Position numbers and translations under genes: made by a program | Assembly (NCBI GenBank): GCA_008508345.1 | Contig: QNGE01002692.1 | Coordinates: forward strand, 41,983 to 105,982 | Direction: 5' to 3' | Source: Paragonimus westermani | Taxonomy: Eukaryota > Platyhelminthes > Trematoda > Plagiorchiida > Troglotrematidae | Length of the DNA stretch: 64,000 nt | Shown here: positions 1 to 12,815 of the stretch, piece by piece | Layout: every line of letters begins with the position of its first letter | Numbering within the stretch: the first letter of the stretch is position 1 | Notes under the pieces: model-generated | Seen by the model: the letters and a program-made list of their open reading frames with translations, nothing else | Database searches by the model: none | What the model was told of the DNA's origin: nothing

Positions 1-3000
1 TACGAAGGCATGTCTTCGTCAACTCAATGCTTCTCTTTTTAGATCAGATTCATTCATGATTTGTGATCCAGTGATTTTATGACTGGATAACTGCTTACTG
101 CCAACATATGCAGTTGTCTTTGAGTGCTTCTATCTAACTTTCATCAGTTCAGCCGAAAAGGTGTCCGTTAGTTCATTCGATGAAAAATTCCTTTCATAAG
201 TTGCTGGTTCGTTTTTCGTTTCAACTACTCTCATATAGTGACCTGTAACTACAGAACGAAACCAGTGACCGCTTACTCCCGTGATCAAACGTTGCGTTTC
301 TGATTCAGCATGACTGACTGGCCATTCAAATTTGGGCTAGCTACGTCCGCTAAGTGACTTGAGATATACTCTTCCATTCAGCGTTGGACTGAATTATTTG
401 TTCTGGCTATTCAGGTGGCAATCGCGTGTGACTGGTGCGAGTGTCTGTCGCGTGAGACATGCAAACTGCCCATCATAAACATCCTGTCTTCGTGCGAGCG
501 CCGATAGATACCCTTTTGATGGATACCCTTTTGTTGGCAAGCCAGTAGTGGGCCGGTAACTGGTTCAACCTTGTCTAGGTTGGGGGTTGTTTTCAGGGTC
601 GCACGCGCTCTGTCTGGTCTAAATTCACTCAACCGTGCACTGTTTCTGTGTGCGCGCATCCGCACACGCATGTTGTGATGGTTGGGACACGGCCATTAAC
701 ATTGTTTACCTCCCCTAGTTTCTGGTCTGAGCGTTTCCAACTTACGTTACCTTAAATTTTGCATGTACTGTCTTAACCCAGTCACGTAGTATGTCTTCCC
801 CTTGGCGCCCAGATTATCGACTAAATACGTACACACATTTGTTGTTGCTTCGGGGGCGGGGAAAAGGCGATCAATCACCTTGTAGACGGCAAACATCGCC
901 CCATAACACTACTCGAACGGTGTACATATGGGAAAAGCATTTGGTTCAGTTTGGTATTTGATGTTCTGGTTTCGCGCTGTGGACGCGGTTTTATCAGTAA
1001 GAATAACGCTGTTATCAATCATCAGGATGCGTCGGGTTGACACTATTCATCTGCTGGCGACTTTGCGACAATTGTTTTGCGCATCAACTCAAACCAACTG
1101 ACACTAGTGTTTTTCAGTTCTTGACCATCCTGAACACCCAAATGTCTTTTTAAACGCTCATGGATGGGGATGAGCATTACTTCCTGTCGATGCACGTAAT
1201 GCATGAGGTACATTCGTACGCAAAAGTTGAGCACATGCTTCAAGATTTCAGAAGCAGTGCGGTAATCTTAAAACCACTCGGCCCTCCTGCTCCAGGATGT
1301 TCCTCGCAAAGCATCGTATAAATAAACGGTCTCTCGTGCGCTCAACTGGCACCTGGTTGCACCTCAGGGCAGCAAACATCTCGGTGTAAATGCGAAACTA
1401 TTTTTGTTAATATTAAGACACAGCTTCCGAAAATGTTTCACTCATCGTTAACTGATAGAGCATTTTCTAAGACAATTATGAGTGTTGTCAGAGTGGCTGT
1501 CGTCCGAAGTTGTAGGCCACTTCACTCTGCTCCCTCTTATATAGCTCCTTTATACTACAAGGGTCTAGTTATGCTAGTTGAATCTGTACATCTAATGAAA
1601 ATCCGGATTGGAATCCTTGACTTTAAATATCACTGAGATCGTAGCATCTGACTTTGTGGACTGAGGAGAGCCAGACTAGCTGTGATAAAGTGGTTGTTTC
1701 TGTGCGTTATGCTTGACAATTTCCATCGTCTTAAATAAAGTAGATGCAGCTTCGATAACAAGTGACGTATTTTAGAAAGCATGAATATCTGTAGTAGCTA
1801 TGTGCAGGTGGTGTTACCTACATACATAAAGACTGGTGTTGCCCAATATTGTGAAGGATGCATATACAAAAGCGTCTCAAAGCATGGGATGGTTTCAGGT
1901 GATAGCTGACGGGGTTCATTTGCGTTTGAACTGGTCCTGTCGAATTACACAGATTACTGTGACCTACAAGAATGTGCCATAGATTCATTTTCTTACCGAA
2001 GTTGTTTGAAAGGTGCTTATGTGTTCTGTAAGTGGACTGATAACACTGTTTTACTCGTCATACTGTTCGTCGACCGGATGACCTGCTTTAAATTGACTCT
2101 CATGTCCATGAAATTGACGAACCGTACACTCAGTCTGCAAAATCCATCCGCTGTTTTCATTCAGCGCCTCTGTCTAGTAAATTTGGGGCACGTTTCTGTG
2201 GTTCTCATCGTTAACTGTGCGAATAAAGCTTGCCAGTTTATTTCTTCCATCCCACCAAACGGTCATTTTTGCTGGGGTGGATCTTCTGTCGAGCAGCAGT
2301 TGAAATCGATTGCACCTTATCATTTCCTATGCTGTTGCAATCACGGGGCATTCACTGCATCACAAGATGTCGGACATCACCGTCTTCTCACGGTTGTTCT
2401 TGATATCTTTAGAGTCCGATTTTCAATGTTTCCATTTCTGAGCCCCGTTATTTTCCCACAACTCACCAAATAGCATCCATGATCGATAATGAGAGTCGAA
2501 ATTCTGGAATCTAAAGAATTCTCATAATATAAGGCAGTTATCTAAATGTATATTGGGAAACCTTTCGGTTAGTTTGAGATGGATCGGGTTCAGCTGTAAT
2601 CATACAAATCGAATGATTCCGCTTATGTTTACACATATTGACAGTGCCACATTCTTGTAGAAGCTAAACTATCAGACCAGTTGTAGGCTGTAGTGCATTT
2701 AGCCATGGGACACGAATTTGAGTCCAGATTTAAAGCATCTAAGTCATTGAGATATGGACTTCGTGTATGATTAAGTATGTTTTTCCACTTTTGCTTATGC
2801 ATATGTATATCGGATGTGAGAGCTGATATGTGCGTTACGGGTAGACTACTATATTTGTCTTCCTTGTTATACTAGGCTTAATCACAATTCGTCGATCGGG
2901 CGTAATCTCTGGAAATGCAGAATCTTCGGTCGGGACGTAGTTTGCAATGTTTGAGTACACGGACAGAACAACAGTAAATACCAGTTTGGCGTGCAGTGTG

Positions 3001-4089
3001 AATATTCAACTCTCTATAGGATGTAACTTATTCTTGAGCAAGCGAACCGTGTAACGTAATACTGCTCTGTTTGGACTGTACTTGTGCCTGTGAAAATCCT
3101 GTAGTCTGTGTGACTGCTCAGACGCTCGTCGACTCTCGGTGATGCTTGTCTTGACGCTGGTAACTGTAATTGCAGATAGGCAGATAGGCACGAATATTAC
3201 TACATTCAAGGAATCGCTTGCTGATCAGTGAACAGGCGGTTGATTGGTTTGACTCTAGTCTGCATCAGTTGTAGACTAATCGAGTCAATTATCATGTGGA
3301 TTCAGACCACCAGAAAGTTAGCTTCATGTTATGTTCACATCAGAAGCTGGAAGGATAAGTAAGCGCAAATCAACTCTTCAGTCGTCCACGTGCGCGCTGC
3401 GCTGCACGCGAATCATCACAACAATAAACAGGATACGAGTGTATGAGCGCAACTGTTCTTAATTGCGAACTTAATATATCAAACAGGAAGTGATTGTTAG
3501 ACCGGTCGACATGCGTGATTCAACGACTTCTCACATAAACAACTTAAGACAATCACCACAAGAAACAAGCTGTTTACTTGGCGTAGATGTGGCAGCACAG
3601 TTGAGTTACTCCAGAATTCACACAATCCTCTTAAGTAGCTTAATGGAGGTCTATATTTTCTTTTCTCTGGTGCATGTATATATAGATAGATTTATTTGCA
3701 TGCGTACGTATGTACACACGTATAATTCCGTCGTTCGTGAATAATTCTGTGAAAGCGGTGACTGCCAACATGACTAATCAGCTAACATTTTCCGTTTGGA
3801 AAGGCCGGTTTTCGCAACCACGTAATAGGATAGGACGCGTGGATGCAGGGTATACCCGCGTTTTCGTAGGTAAGCTCTCGTTGTTCTACCTCCACATAAC
3901 CCTGGTTGACAGGCTGTTGAATTTGGACTGCTGATTGCTTCACTTACACCTCCGTCCGTGTTTACATAAATGCTCAGTTTCTCAAAATTGTTCATCATCT
4001 CTACTATGTCACTATAACACATAAGAGCCTATATAAATTCCCGTAGATCTTGGGCTAGTACGCTGCACTTTTTGGAGAAAAATACACAT
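1..4089. other. No gene recognised; left flank
   Basis: No exon with a recognisable product was found. A 155-codon open frame at 2006-2473 has no family signature, and splice-like signals are sporadic. If the transporter gene at 9.5-25.8 kb has its upstream exons within the window they would be expected here or up to 9.5 kb, but I could not find the TM1-TM5 motifs of ENT proteins. A small imperfect hairpin lies at 3249-3288. Confidence 0.4.
3249..3288. repeat. Imperfect hairpin
   Basis: TTGACTC and TAGTCT on the left pair with AGACTA and GAGTCAA on the right, leaving a three-base bulge (ATC) on the right side and a loop of about 11 bases. It may be a chance or decayed inverted repeat; no function is inferred. 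Confidence 0.4.
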
Positions 4090-4243
4090 TGGTAAACAGA
4101 TTGGGAATAACACAACGCAGTCCAAGCAAGTTGTAATACTCTACGTTTCAACCACCTCGGGTGGCCTTCCTGTTAAACACGACGCCCAAACTGTTCAACT
4201 TCATTCGTACTAAATTTGGTGCGGATATCTTACAACGCAGTCC
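4090..4243 (-). repeat. PLE-like tail repeat, copy 1
   Basis: This block matches 44698-44832 closely in the same orientation and 17483-17571 in part on the opposite strand. Read on the minus strand it contains GGCCACC-CGA-GGTGGTT followed by GAAAC, a self-complementary stem and GAAA box of the kind found in hammerhead ribozymes of Penelope-like elements. The CTGANGA box that should precede the stem is altered here (AACAGGA). The copy is odd in carrying ACAACGCAGTCC twice, at 4112-4123 and 4232-4243, where the 44.7-kb copy has other bases. Membership of the PLE class is inferred from the motif and from recognisable PLE fragments elsewhere in the window. Confidence 0.55.
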
Positions 4244-7200
4244 GTTTAAAGTGACCAAACTCTAATACTGACTAAGTAATCTCAGTCGCATAACTGAGTA
4301 TCTGCTTACAGTGACCAGAAGTTCGGTTGGCTTGATAATATGTTTTGGTCTCTCTGGTTACGTGCTCACTTTTCCTGCAGTTTTCTTATATTTTCCTTAT
4401 ACACCACTTACGTTCACCCATTTTGGTTTTCGACACTTATCGAAGCTGCCCGGAAAACACTGCACCGTGACATTGATAGAACGAATTGCCATATTAGGTA
4501 AGCTTTAAAGACGGCCGTGTGGAATATATCGAGAATTGTGTCATTTACCTTTAACCAACTAGTGCGACACTTTAGACATTGATTGTCACTGAAACACGCC
4601 TTCATAAGGAGTCTTCTTCTCTGCCCATATATGGTGTGAAACTCTCGAAAACGAAAGAGGAATGCTCAGTAAAGAATTTTATATAGCTCATGAGGGAAGC
4701 CCGGTTTTTACTGTTGCAGGAAGAAATTGCTTGGACCTGTCCTCGGACCGAATGCTGTTGTAACTGTTAAGTATGACAAGGTATCTTTTTATGCCCCTAA
4801 GTCTTAGCTAAATTGGTGTAAGATTTCAACCAGCCGGGTCTTCTAACGAACTCACGGCGAATTGCTGAATACTACTTACTAAGTTACCTCATTGTGAACT
4901 ATTGTAAACAGTTCTAAATAAACCATCAGTTTTGTTTTATGTCACTAGGCAGTCCTTTATGCATTACGGAAACTTCGCAATTTGTATTAAGTTGCTAGTA
5001 AAATGTACCCCATAGTCCTCCTCCGTAAAACTTGATCCAACAAACTCTGGATCATGATATATTTAAAAAAGTAAGGGATTTTTCATATAATGGGCTTTAG
5101 TGTATTGTAAATGTGTTTATCTCTCGTCGTAACACGTCGGGCAAGGCTGGCTAACGTTTCCAAAACGGACTAGACGAACATAGTCACATTAATCGGATTT
5201 TTCACTATATTTAAGAATCGGTCAAAGTTGGTAAGAATGCGCTTGATGACTAACCAAATCCACCACATTCCTCCTCATATAACCCTGTTGTTGAAGTCAC
5301 TTTGTTTCTCTCATGTGCTCTCGAAATTCTGGTTTTCCTCGACTTCTCCGTTCTTTCACGATTTATTTTGCTACCTTTCTTTCCAAATACTGAGTAATCG
5401 AACCTCTTCTACTCAGTTATACAGTGCACGAAGCAACCTTAACGCTACCAACATTTTTACGACATTCTGGTCTCTCTCTACGTACTGTTCACGAAACTCA
5501 ATGTGTACTTTTACTAGTTGGGCATCATTACGTCAACAGCATTGTGAGAATTTGAAAATGAATGCGAAGTGATTTTTGGGCTTCTTAGAACTACCGACTC
5601 TCACCCTTTCCGGCTAAATTTCTCTATTCCGATCCGAGACTCTGTTAGCAATTTCTGCCATTGCTGTTAATGCTGAACCTGTTTGTCCACTGTAAAGCAG
5701 ATTACCCGGGCAACATCCGAAGCTGGTGACCAGGGTTTCAATGTTTCGACTTCAACCGTATCGCTCACATACTGGTGCACACCTTCTTAGTAGAATGTGT
5801 TAGTTAGTGAAACAGATTACAGGACACTTGAGCAGTACAAAGGCTACTGTTCACAAATTCATGACGCATTCCACACCACTGTTTACTGTGAAACGGTTAC
5901 GATTACACACAATTTCGTCGAAACCAAATGAAAGGAGCTTGTTTGATATGGTTCACTGCGACACTGTGCTTTACAGCTGATTAAGACATTACAACCTCAA
6001 ATATTGTACGGAGAGCCTAGGTAGTATATATTACTCTGGTACATCTAATTTATTAGTGACTAATGTAAAAATCCTCGTTGACCACATCACACTAAACTGG
6101 GAAGATCATCGAGTTACGTGAAGCGCCTGTAATAACAGTGTCATCTTTAGCCGTGAAAAACTACTTTGGAAGGTCTCGGTGGCTGAGTATTTTACTTATT
6201 CCACCGGTACATTTATTGAGTCTGTTTCACTAGACAAACGTTACGGAGGCTGTTCACTGATTTTTGGTGAGCCTCTTTAAAAACAATGGGCAGACGGTAG
6301 ACATCAGCCTTTTGTATCAGTGCACTCAAAACACACCCCATGCATTATGCTGCTCGAATGTGTGATAAATGCTCCATTTTGCAGTAGCATATGCCCTAAG
6401 TAAGTATATTTATTTCCTCTAAAGTGTAATTTTAATAATACGATAATAGTAGCTCGCACTGACTTGTACTCAGCCCCGATCTAAACCCCATAGAGGAATT
6501 ACGGGATGTTACTACTCAAACTTATACAAGTTTACTACAGAATTTTCAAACTGAGGGGCAGGCAAAAAGTGCTTTCTTGCAAGAATTACTCGATAGTAGA
6601 GACGAAATATTGTGAGTGAATAGCATGCAAAATGGACGCGTTTCGCTTTTGACAAGTAAATTGGGTTCAAGATGCAACTGTTTATACCTAGTTTACATTC
6701 ATTTTGCGCTGTTTCATTGTTGCTGATGTTTAGATGATAAAAGCGCTCATTTCAGGCATTGTGCCTCTATGTCCACTTGCATAAAAAGGAAATCGATAAA
6801 GTTGACCAAGCTGTTACAGATGTACGAACGGCTTCACTGCCGCTTCACACGCTGAATCATGAAGCATAATATATTGCTTAAATATACGTACTGTTATGCG
6901 TTTACTGATGAGCCGAAGGGTTTTGCGGGCACTCCTCTCTAGTGTTCTTTTCTCAACCTCCATCACGGACTCCACGTTGGTAAATTACATCGATTTAACT
7001 ACATAACATCTGACACCGTTTGCTTGGTACCAATAGACTCCACACCTTTCTAAGTACGTTCAAACCGTTGATACTGGATTGAGTTGGCTCGACATAGTTC
7101 ATTTGCGTTCAGTAGGGGACCGCACAACTAATTGAAGGAGTGCAGTCTGCGCTGGTTGAGTGACACCGGACTGACAACCCAACTGAAAATTCTGTGATAT

Positions 7201-8002
7201 AATGAATCGCATGACAGTGCTTGGTTATACTGGTCATACTCTCTTCCTTGACAAGTCTGCTGAGCTGTGGATTACCGAACTGCAAATCGCATTCACGAGC
7301 ATTCGCATCGTTAGCTGATCAGTAGTGTAATTCTGTACAATGGCTGCCTCGTGTTTCTAAATGCGTTTCCCTTCTTCTGTTTCTTCTACCGCCGGAGTTG
7401 GAAACAGTTACCGCTAAGTCAATCATTATGAGTTGCGTTTTTATCCTATGCTAACACTTATTCGGTAGCTGGAAAAGTTTCGGGAGATGGCGGCTATTCT
7501 ACTTCGCTGGCATGAATCTACCTGCTGTTTGACCGCGTCATTTTATATGTGGGACGGACGTTTAGTAATGTGGAGCGGTCAAATTCATTAAGCTGGATGT
7601 CATATTAATCTCAATTGTACCTCGGTTGCTTGTTTGCAGTATCTACGTATCTTGATGTTAGTTGTCCCAGTTTTGACGTAAGTTTTTGTGTGGGGCCCCA
7701 TCGTTTTTCTATCTGTGACCTGTGAATTTTGTTCTTCAATGGTTGTGTACCAGCTGAGTATCGGTATCAACTACTAATGTGTTGTTGTTGACCGATATGA
7801 TGCCAATTTGTCTTCCATACAAGAGTAAAATATGCAACTGTGCCTAATTTCTAGAAAGCAATTGATTGGCGTTGAACTGCTGTTGGTACTTTAAGCCTAG
7901 ACGTCTACAGGTATTTGTTGTGAACGGACGTTTTACTCAGCTTTGTAGCCTCGGCGATCACTGGTCACATGATTTAGTGTCTGTATAGTGGATTTTCAAA
8001 CA
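4244..8002. other. Intergenic or intronic, no feature
   Basis: Nothing supportable. A possible exon at 4381-4497 (good acceptor CTGCAG, donor GTAAGC) is open in two frames but resembles no family I know. The rest has frequent stops in all frames. Confidence 0.35.
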
Positions 8003-8463
8003 CGAGGTGCGAGTACTCCAACTCTCGGCAGAATACATCAACGCGGTGGGAAGATATGTGCAAAGTCCCACAGCGAGCGGATCGGGGACAGCATGGTTGA
8101 CCGAATGACCCGTCGCTCAACTGGATCGGACCAACGGATAAGACATGACAGGCAAAATGGAGGCGCGATTATTCCAACCCTAGGAGGAATATCTCGACAC
8201 GGTCGTAGAGTACTGTCAAAGACTAAAGTGTATAGATTACGGACAACACGAGCGACCGGACGAGCCATCTCTCAACGAGATTGGCCCAACCAACGAGAAA
8301 TGGCAGGCGAAAAAATCCCTGGCAGAATGCGTCGGACACAAACCGAGCTGAAGTGCACCTGACTTGTGAACGAAAACCGGGGGTTTTGTAGACCGGAATT
8401 CTGGTTCATAAACGCGAGCGCACGCGTACAGTGGCAACCGAAGAGCTAGACAGTAAAGGTTGT
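8003..8463 (+). repeat. Dispersed repeat A, copy 1
   Basis: This segment shares similarity along its whole length with 24180-24663. Both copies contain two internal units of roughly 156-166 bp, each opening with CCAAC followed by a GGNGGAAT or GGCGAAAC-like stretch and CTCGAC or ATCAAC; the second unit here starts at about 8174. The 3' parts share a CATAAACG motif and end with GACARTAAAGRTTGT. A 124-codon open frame spans it, with shorter ones on the other strand, but the Arg/Thr/Gly-rich translation looks like a by-product of composition rather than a conserved protein. I do not recognise the family; a SINE-like or short non-autonomous element is possible. Confidence 0.65.
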
Positions 8464-9512
8464 TACATCTGTGCTCCCGGGTGTATGTCGAATCGCGGTA
8501 CCAAAGGTTGTACCGCTGACGTGATCGGCGACTTCGCCACGCATATCAACAACTCGGTGTCAACATTAATGCTTTGACAGCTGACCGGTTATGACTAGGC
8601 TGAATTTGGGATCTCAATTCACACAGCGAATATAAAAGTCATTAGAGATAGCCAGGAGGGTCGTACTAGATAATATGAAGCGGTTCAAAAGATACATGTC
8701 ATACACGGATTCCTGGAACTTGGTACTTAAAATATACTACTAATAGAGCAGACTATGTGCTCCATACGACAACGACAACCACTCTGCCTGCTTCCAGATG
8801 GACGCCACACCATGTTACCACTTTTCAATTTCTGTATTTACACTATGGTAACATCTGGACAACGTGAGCGTGAAATTCAAGCGCCTGAGAAACATTTTGG
8901 TCGAACAGCTCGAGGTAACGCCAGTTTCACTTTCAGCATGTTCGCTCCACCGAAACCCCATGATAACCATCAGTGTCAGATGGTGGAAAAACGACTGTCT
9001 ATGAATGACCTCAAAACCGGTATCCCCATAATAGGTATTAGTCAGATAATCGAAAACAGGACACAAAGCGTTGTGTTACTTGTCAAATGAGGCGGTGGCA
9101 ACACTTGCTTTGTTAAGACCATTGCCCACTTTTCCCTAATGAACTACCTTCAACATGGCTGTATTTTTTAGAATGGCCGATCCTGTTTGCGCTACCAAGA
9201 GCACTGACGTAGATTTGGCTCCAAGATGGCAATGTATGCACCAACGTTTGTATTACACATTACTGCTGAGTTGTGGGCCCGTGCAAGTTGGCGTTTTGAA
9301 ACTTTTTGATCCATATTTAATGGCGTCAGTTCTGGTGCATTTCTTATTTTGACGGTCACGCGCAGTTATGCCTGACCGCATTGACTGAGTCAGCTTACGC
9401 TACGGACGTTTACTATCATTCAGAATAATCCGTTGGTCTTCCACTAATGTAGATTTGCTCCCCGGTATCTCTTCACGTGTAACATGTTTTTCATCTTCTG
9501 CTTTTCATCCAG
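8464..9512. other. No gene recognised before first ENT exon
   Basis: An open frame on the plus strand (8755-9090) and one opposite it (8815-9066) show no recognisable domain. The TM5-encoding exon expected just upstream of 9513 was not found here, so the preceding intron is probably long. Confidence 0.35.
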
Positions 9513-9622
9513 TCGAGGGTCGCACTCACAAAACCATCGTGTTGGCTGCGATCGCCTACTTCCTGTCCGCCGTCACCATCGTGATTGCTTGCTTTGTTAC
9601 TTTCTTCTGGCTACGGCGTTTG
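9513..9622 (+). CDS. ENT exon: TM6
   Basis: The acceptor is CATCCAG and the donor GTAAGC. The exon enters in phase 1 (its first two bases finish a codon) and encodes 36 further residues ending in WLRRL. One hydrophobic helix (IVLAAIAYFLSAVTIVIA onward) ends in a basic pair. In ENT proteins TM6 is followed by a basic turn and then an aromatic RLPF-like segment; here that segment is completed by the next exon. It is the most 5' exon I can assign. Confidence 0.8.
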
Positions 9623-11549
9623 GTAAGCTGCCTGGGGACTAAATGTCAAGTGAATGTTGATCGGTAATATTTGAACTGACATCCACATTAAACTCATTAA
9701 ACCATGTACTCAATCCTTGGAATAAGTGGTTGGTTAAAACATTTGTTTGTGTTTGCTTTTCCCATCCACCGCCTTTTCTCACACTGTCGCGGTTTTTCTA
9801 GCGAGAATGTATACACATTTGTGCGCAATTCCTATCATGCGTTCACATCATGACGTTTGAATTAAACACACTCAGGTCCGTGCGTGCAACCAAAATAGAT
9901 TACCCAAACACACTGAAATGGCGGATCTGGAAATGTGACCCAATTTTCGTAATCTCAACTGAAGTGAAGCTGGTTACCTAAGCAGGCGATACGACCGATT
10001 AGACGCATATAGGCCAGTTAGGGAACTGTTTCAGTTTGTCTTGGCCAACTGGATCTGAGTGTTGTTTATGTTAGTGTTTAGGGTAGACGTTGCCTGTTGA
10101 CAGTCTGCGATAGTTTTACAGCTCATGTGCAGCAAACTCTCATTTAGCCGTGAATGCCTAGATGGGGTTAACCCTCGATAACGGTTCACATACCTGTTTT
10201 CGAAAAAGTAGTGGGATTTTTCTTGTGCACAGACAATTCACGGTAGTTCTGTGGTACTGACCCTGGGCGTGAGTTTAGACTCCTATTTCTGTGACTGTTT
10301 CTGTATAAATTTAGCCTGCCTGACCGTATTCTACTCACATGGGAGCTTATCTGATCTAGTTCCTGCTCAGACATACAGGCCACTCGTTTACATTGTATAC
10401 GATAAGTATCTGAGAAAGAACGGTGTTCATTCTGAATACTTGCCACAAGACGTTGCATCCAGTACGTCGGCAAACATCTGGGTGTGCTCGTTTCTAAGCA
10501 TCATTATCAGTCCTCAGTTTATGTTCACAGTAGATGGATGCATCAATCCATCTCTCATTAATCAATAAGTCTTATCCGTTTAGCTGAAAAGGAAATGTTG
10601 TCCGCCACCTCTCGATTATAATGCAGCAAACGATGCCATTGAACCGGCAGTTGTCCAAATCATTAACACTCCATGGCGTAATAATTATCCAGAGAGATTT
10701 GTTACGGAAATTGTCATACATTGATCACAACGGTACAAAAGTTAGTGGTTCTGTTTGTGAAAAAACCTACATTCTCCACTGGGCTGTTTACAGGCAATAC
10801 AGATTCGAAGCTTTTCAATCGTGGGTTCTACACAACATTACAGAGAACATTCTCTGCCGCTACAATGCTATCCTGGTTGTTGTTAACACGAAATACAGTG
10901 TGCCTTACCACATCGTAAATAACGTTTGCTTGTTGCTTCTGCAACTGCTGTGCAGTGGATTATTTTTGGACCCACGACGAGATGGCCCGGTAAGTGGGCA
11001 AACACGTGGTGTGATTTCCGCTTGGACTCGTGTTCGACAGCTAGCGCCATCGTCAACGATCTGACAAGCAAGGATCAAATTCAGTAACATTAAGTCCCCA
11101 ACTGTGGAGACTCATTGGTTCGACGGTCACATGCTCTGATTTCAGTTTGTTTAATGTCTCGGTACGCTTGTCATACCGCCCTTTCCAGCCAGTATCCTAT
11201 TCCTTGAGTAGCACTACTTCCAACGATGTGATGACATACGAGAGGTGTTCACTACAGGGAACCTGGTGATAAGGGTAGTGTTAAGTACGGATCAATTCAG
11301 GTCACCATCTCCGAAGTTTTGTTGTCGGCCAGTTTCGTTGGTCACATCGGGATTCTCAACACAGCTCTAACTCTGTCTCTAACTAACTTGAGTTTTCCGG
11401 CAATTTACTGTTAAATTTCGCTCGTTACGATGAGTTTTCATTCGTTTCGACACAGCCCAATCGCTCTTTTTGATCTCCTGATCGATCCATTTTGCGTTGT
11501 ACTCTACAAATAACTGTCGGTCCTTATTCGTCTCTTCCTACAACTTCAG

Positions 11550-11873
11550 CCGTTCGTTTTGCACTATGTGGAACTGAGTAATAAGATTTGCATCGAGGTG
11601 TTCTCTGGTACCGTGGAGCAGAACGATGGCCAGTCGGCTCTAAGAACTGTCGATTCCAGCTTACGTTCCGAACCGCAAGAATCCAACTCAGTTTCAGACA
11701 GGACGATTGGAGATCCTGTTTCGTATGATTCCCGCACACTGTCTCCATGCCGCATGGGAGGTCCGGAAACAGAGTCTCTGTTGGTCGCGCACGAGCGGGG
11801 TGCCATGAAAACCGGCATGGACAACGGACTGGACGTGGTCCGGAATTGTTTCGCTTTGTGCTGCTTTCGTCCT
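11550..11873 (+). CDS. ENT exon: large cytoplasmic loop
   Basis: The acceptor is CAACTTCAG and the donor GTAAGC; 108 codons in phase 0. It opens with PFVLHYVELSNK, which directly continues RRL of the previous exon and matches the start of the TM6-TM7 loop in ENT proteins. About 95 polar residues rich in Ser, Glu and Arg follow, then FALCCFRP, which leads into TM7. The loop seems longer than in the human ENT1-type transporters, where this region is intracellular and carries phosphorylation sites; no specific site can be claimed here. Long open frames also run antisense through this exon, but they have no support. Confidence 0.75.
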
Positions 11874-12737
11874 GTAAGCATCTAATTCCTAAATGTTCTG
11901 AAGCATCATTTATATGCCAGTATTCTGGTGTCCGTTTACATTCCACACGTTAAGTGGACAGTGAATGCATCTCGAACTGTTTATTCTAAACGATTTTGCA
12001 GGGTCATTCGCGTTAATATAGGCTATTCTCTGTTAAGCCTCCTCTCCACATCTGTTGCATACCACACGAACATCTGGTAACGGGGTCGCAAATGGTGTTC
12101 GCAGTGATTTATAATGCTTAACAATGCCTCAGCACTATTTTCGGGAAACACGTTTTTGTGACGTTCAGCCTTTGAGTGATCAGTATGATCTAATCAATAA
12201 GAGGAGAAAATGCATGGTTAACTGCTTTTCGCTGGACTATAGGTGAAAACAGTACCATTTGCACAATGCTCAGGATACTGATCAGTGAGATGAAATACTG
12301 TCGAATATAATCCTGAACAAAGAAGTCAAGGTAGTTGACACACAGGAAAAATTTGTCTGTTTATCCTCAAATAAGCACTAGGTTGTTCGCTAATAAGTGT
12401 GCCTCCTATTGAAACATGGCTGATGGTCTGTATCAGTATTGTACACTCCCTTCCTTACAGGTCACCATTTTGATCATAGCGTTCTGACGACGTTTTCTTC
12501 ACCTACCGCACTCATCTCTGTCAGTAGCGGATCAACGTACAGCAGTGTACACGATTTCTCTGTCTTCATGCTAAAGGTGCTGATTAGTTCGTTGTATTTG
12601 ATCACTTTCACCTCTGTGACGTAGTTTTGGATGGCCGCATCATCCGTGCATCGATTAGTCAGTATGTTTTTCAAAACACTTCGGATACTGTCCCCGTTTG
12701 TTTGATAACAAAATGCGCAGTCGACAATGGTTGATCA

Positions 12738-12815
12738 CTGGCTTTTCGAAAAAGGCTGGCTAAAGGGTGTCTGAATGCGACGGCTGCTATTAGATGTGAG
12801 TGATGTTCAACTTGA
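12738..12815 (+). repeat. SINE body fragment
   Basis: Similar to the body of the SINE at 36509-36732: CTTTTCGAAAAAGGCTGGCT, then CTGAATGCGACGGCTGC and GTGAGTGATGTTCAACTTGA. The tRNA-like head is absent, so this is a 5'-truncated copy inside an ENT intron. Confidence 0.6.

Noticed and set aside
2006..2473. 155-codon open frame on the plus strand
   Set aside because: No recognisable domain, no convincing splice sites, and a residue mix like random AT-rich sequence.
7988..8362. 124-codon frame as a protein gene
   Set aside because: It lies within dispersed repeat A; the antisense strand is also open and the other copy does not preserve the protein.
10621..11064. 147-codon frame between ENT exons
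   Set aside because: It lies inside an ENT intron, overlaps open frames on the other strand and has no domain.
11524..11946. Antisense 140-codon frame over the ENT loop exon
   Set aside because: A shadow of the real exon, which fits ENT homology and splice phases on the plus strand.
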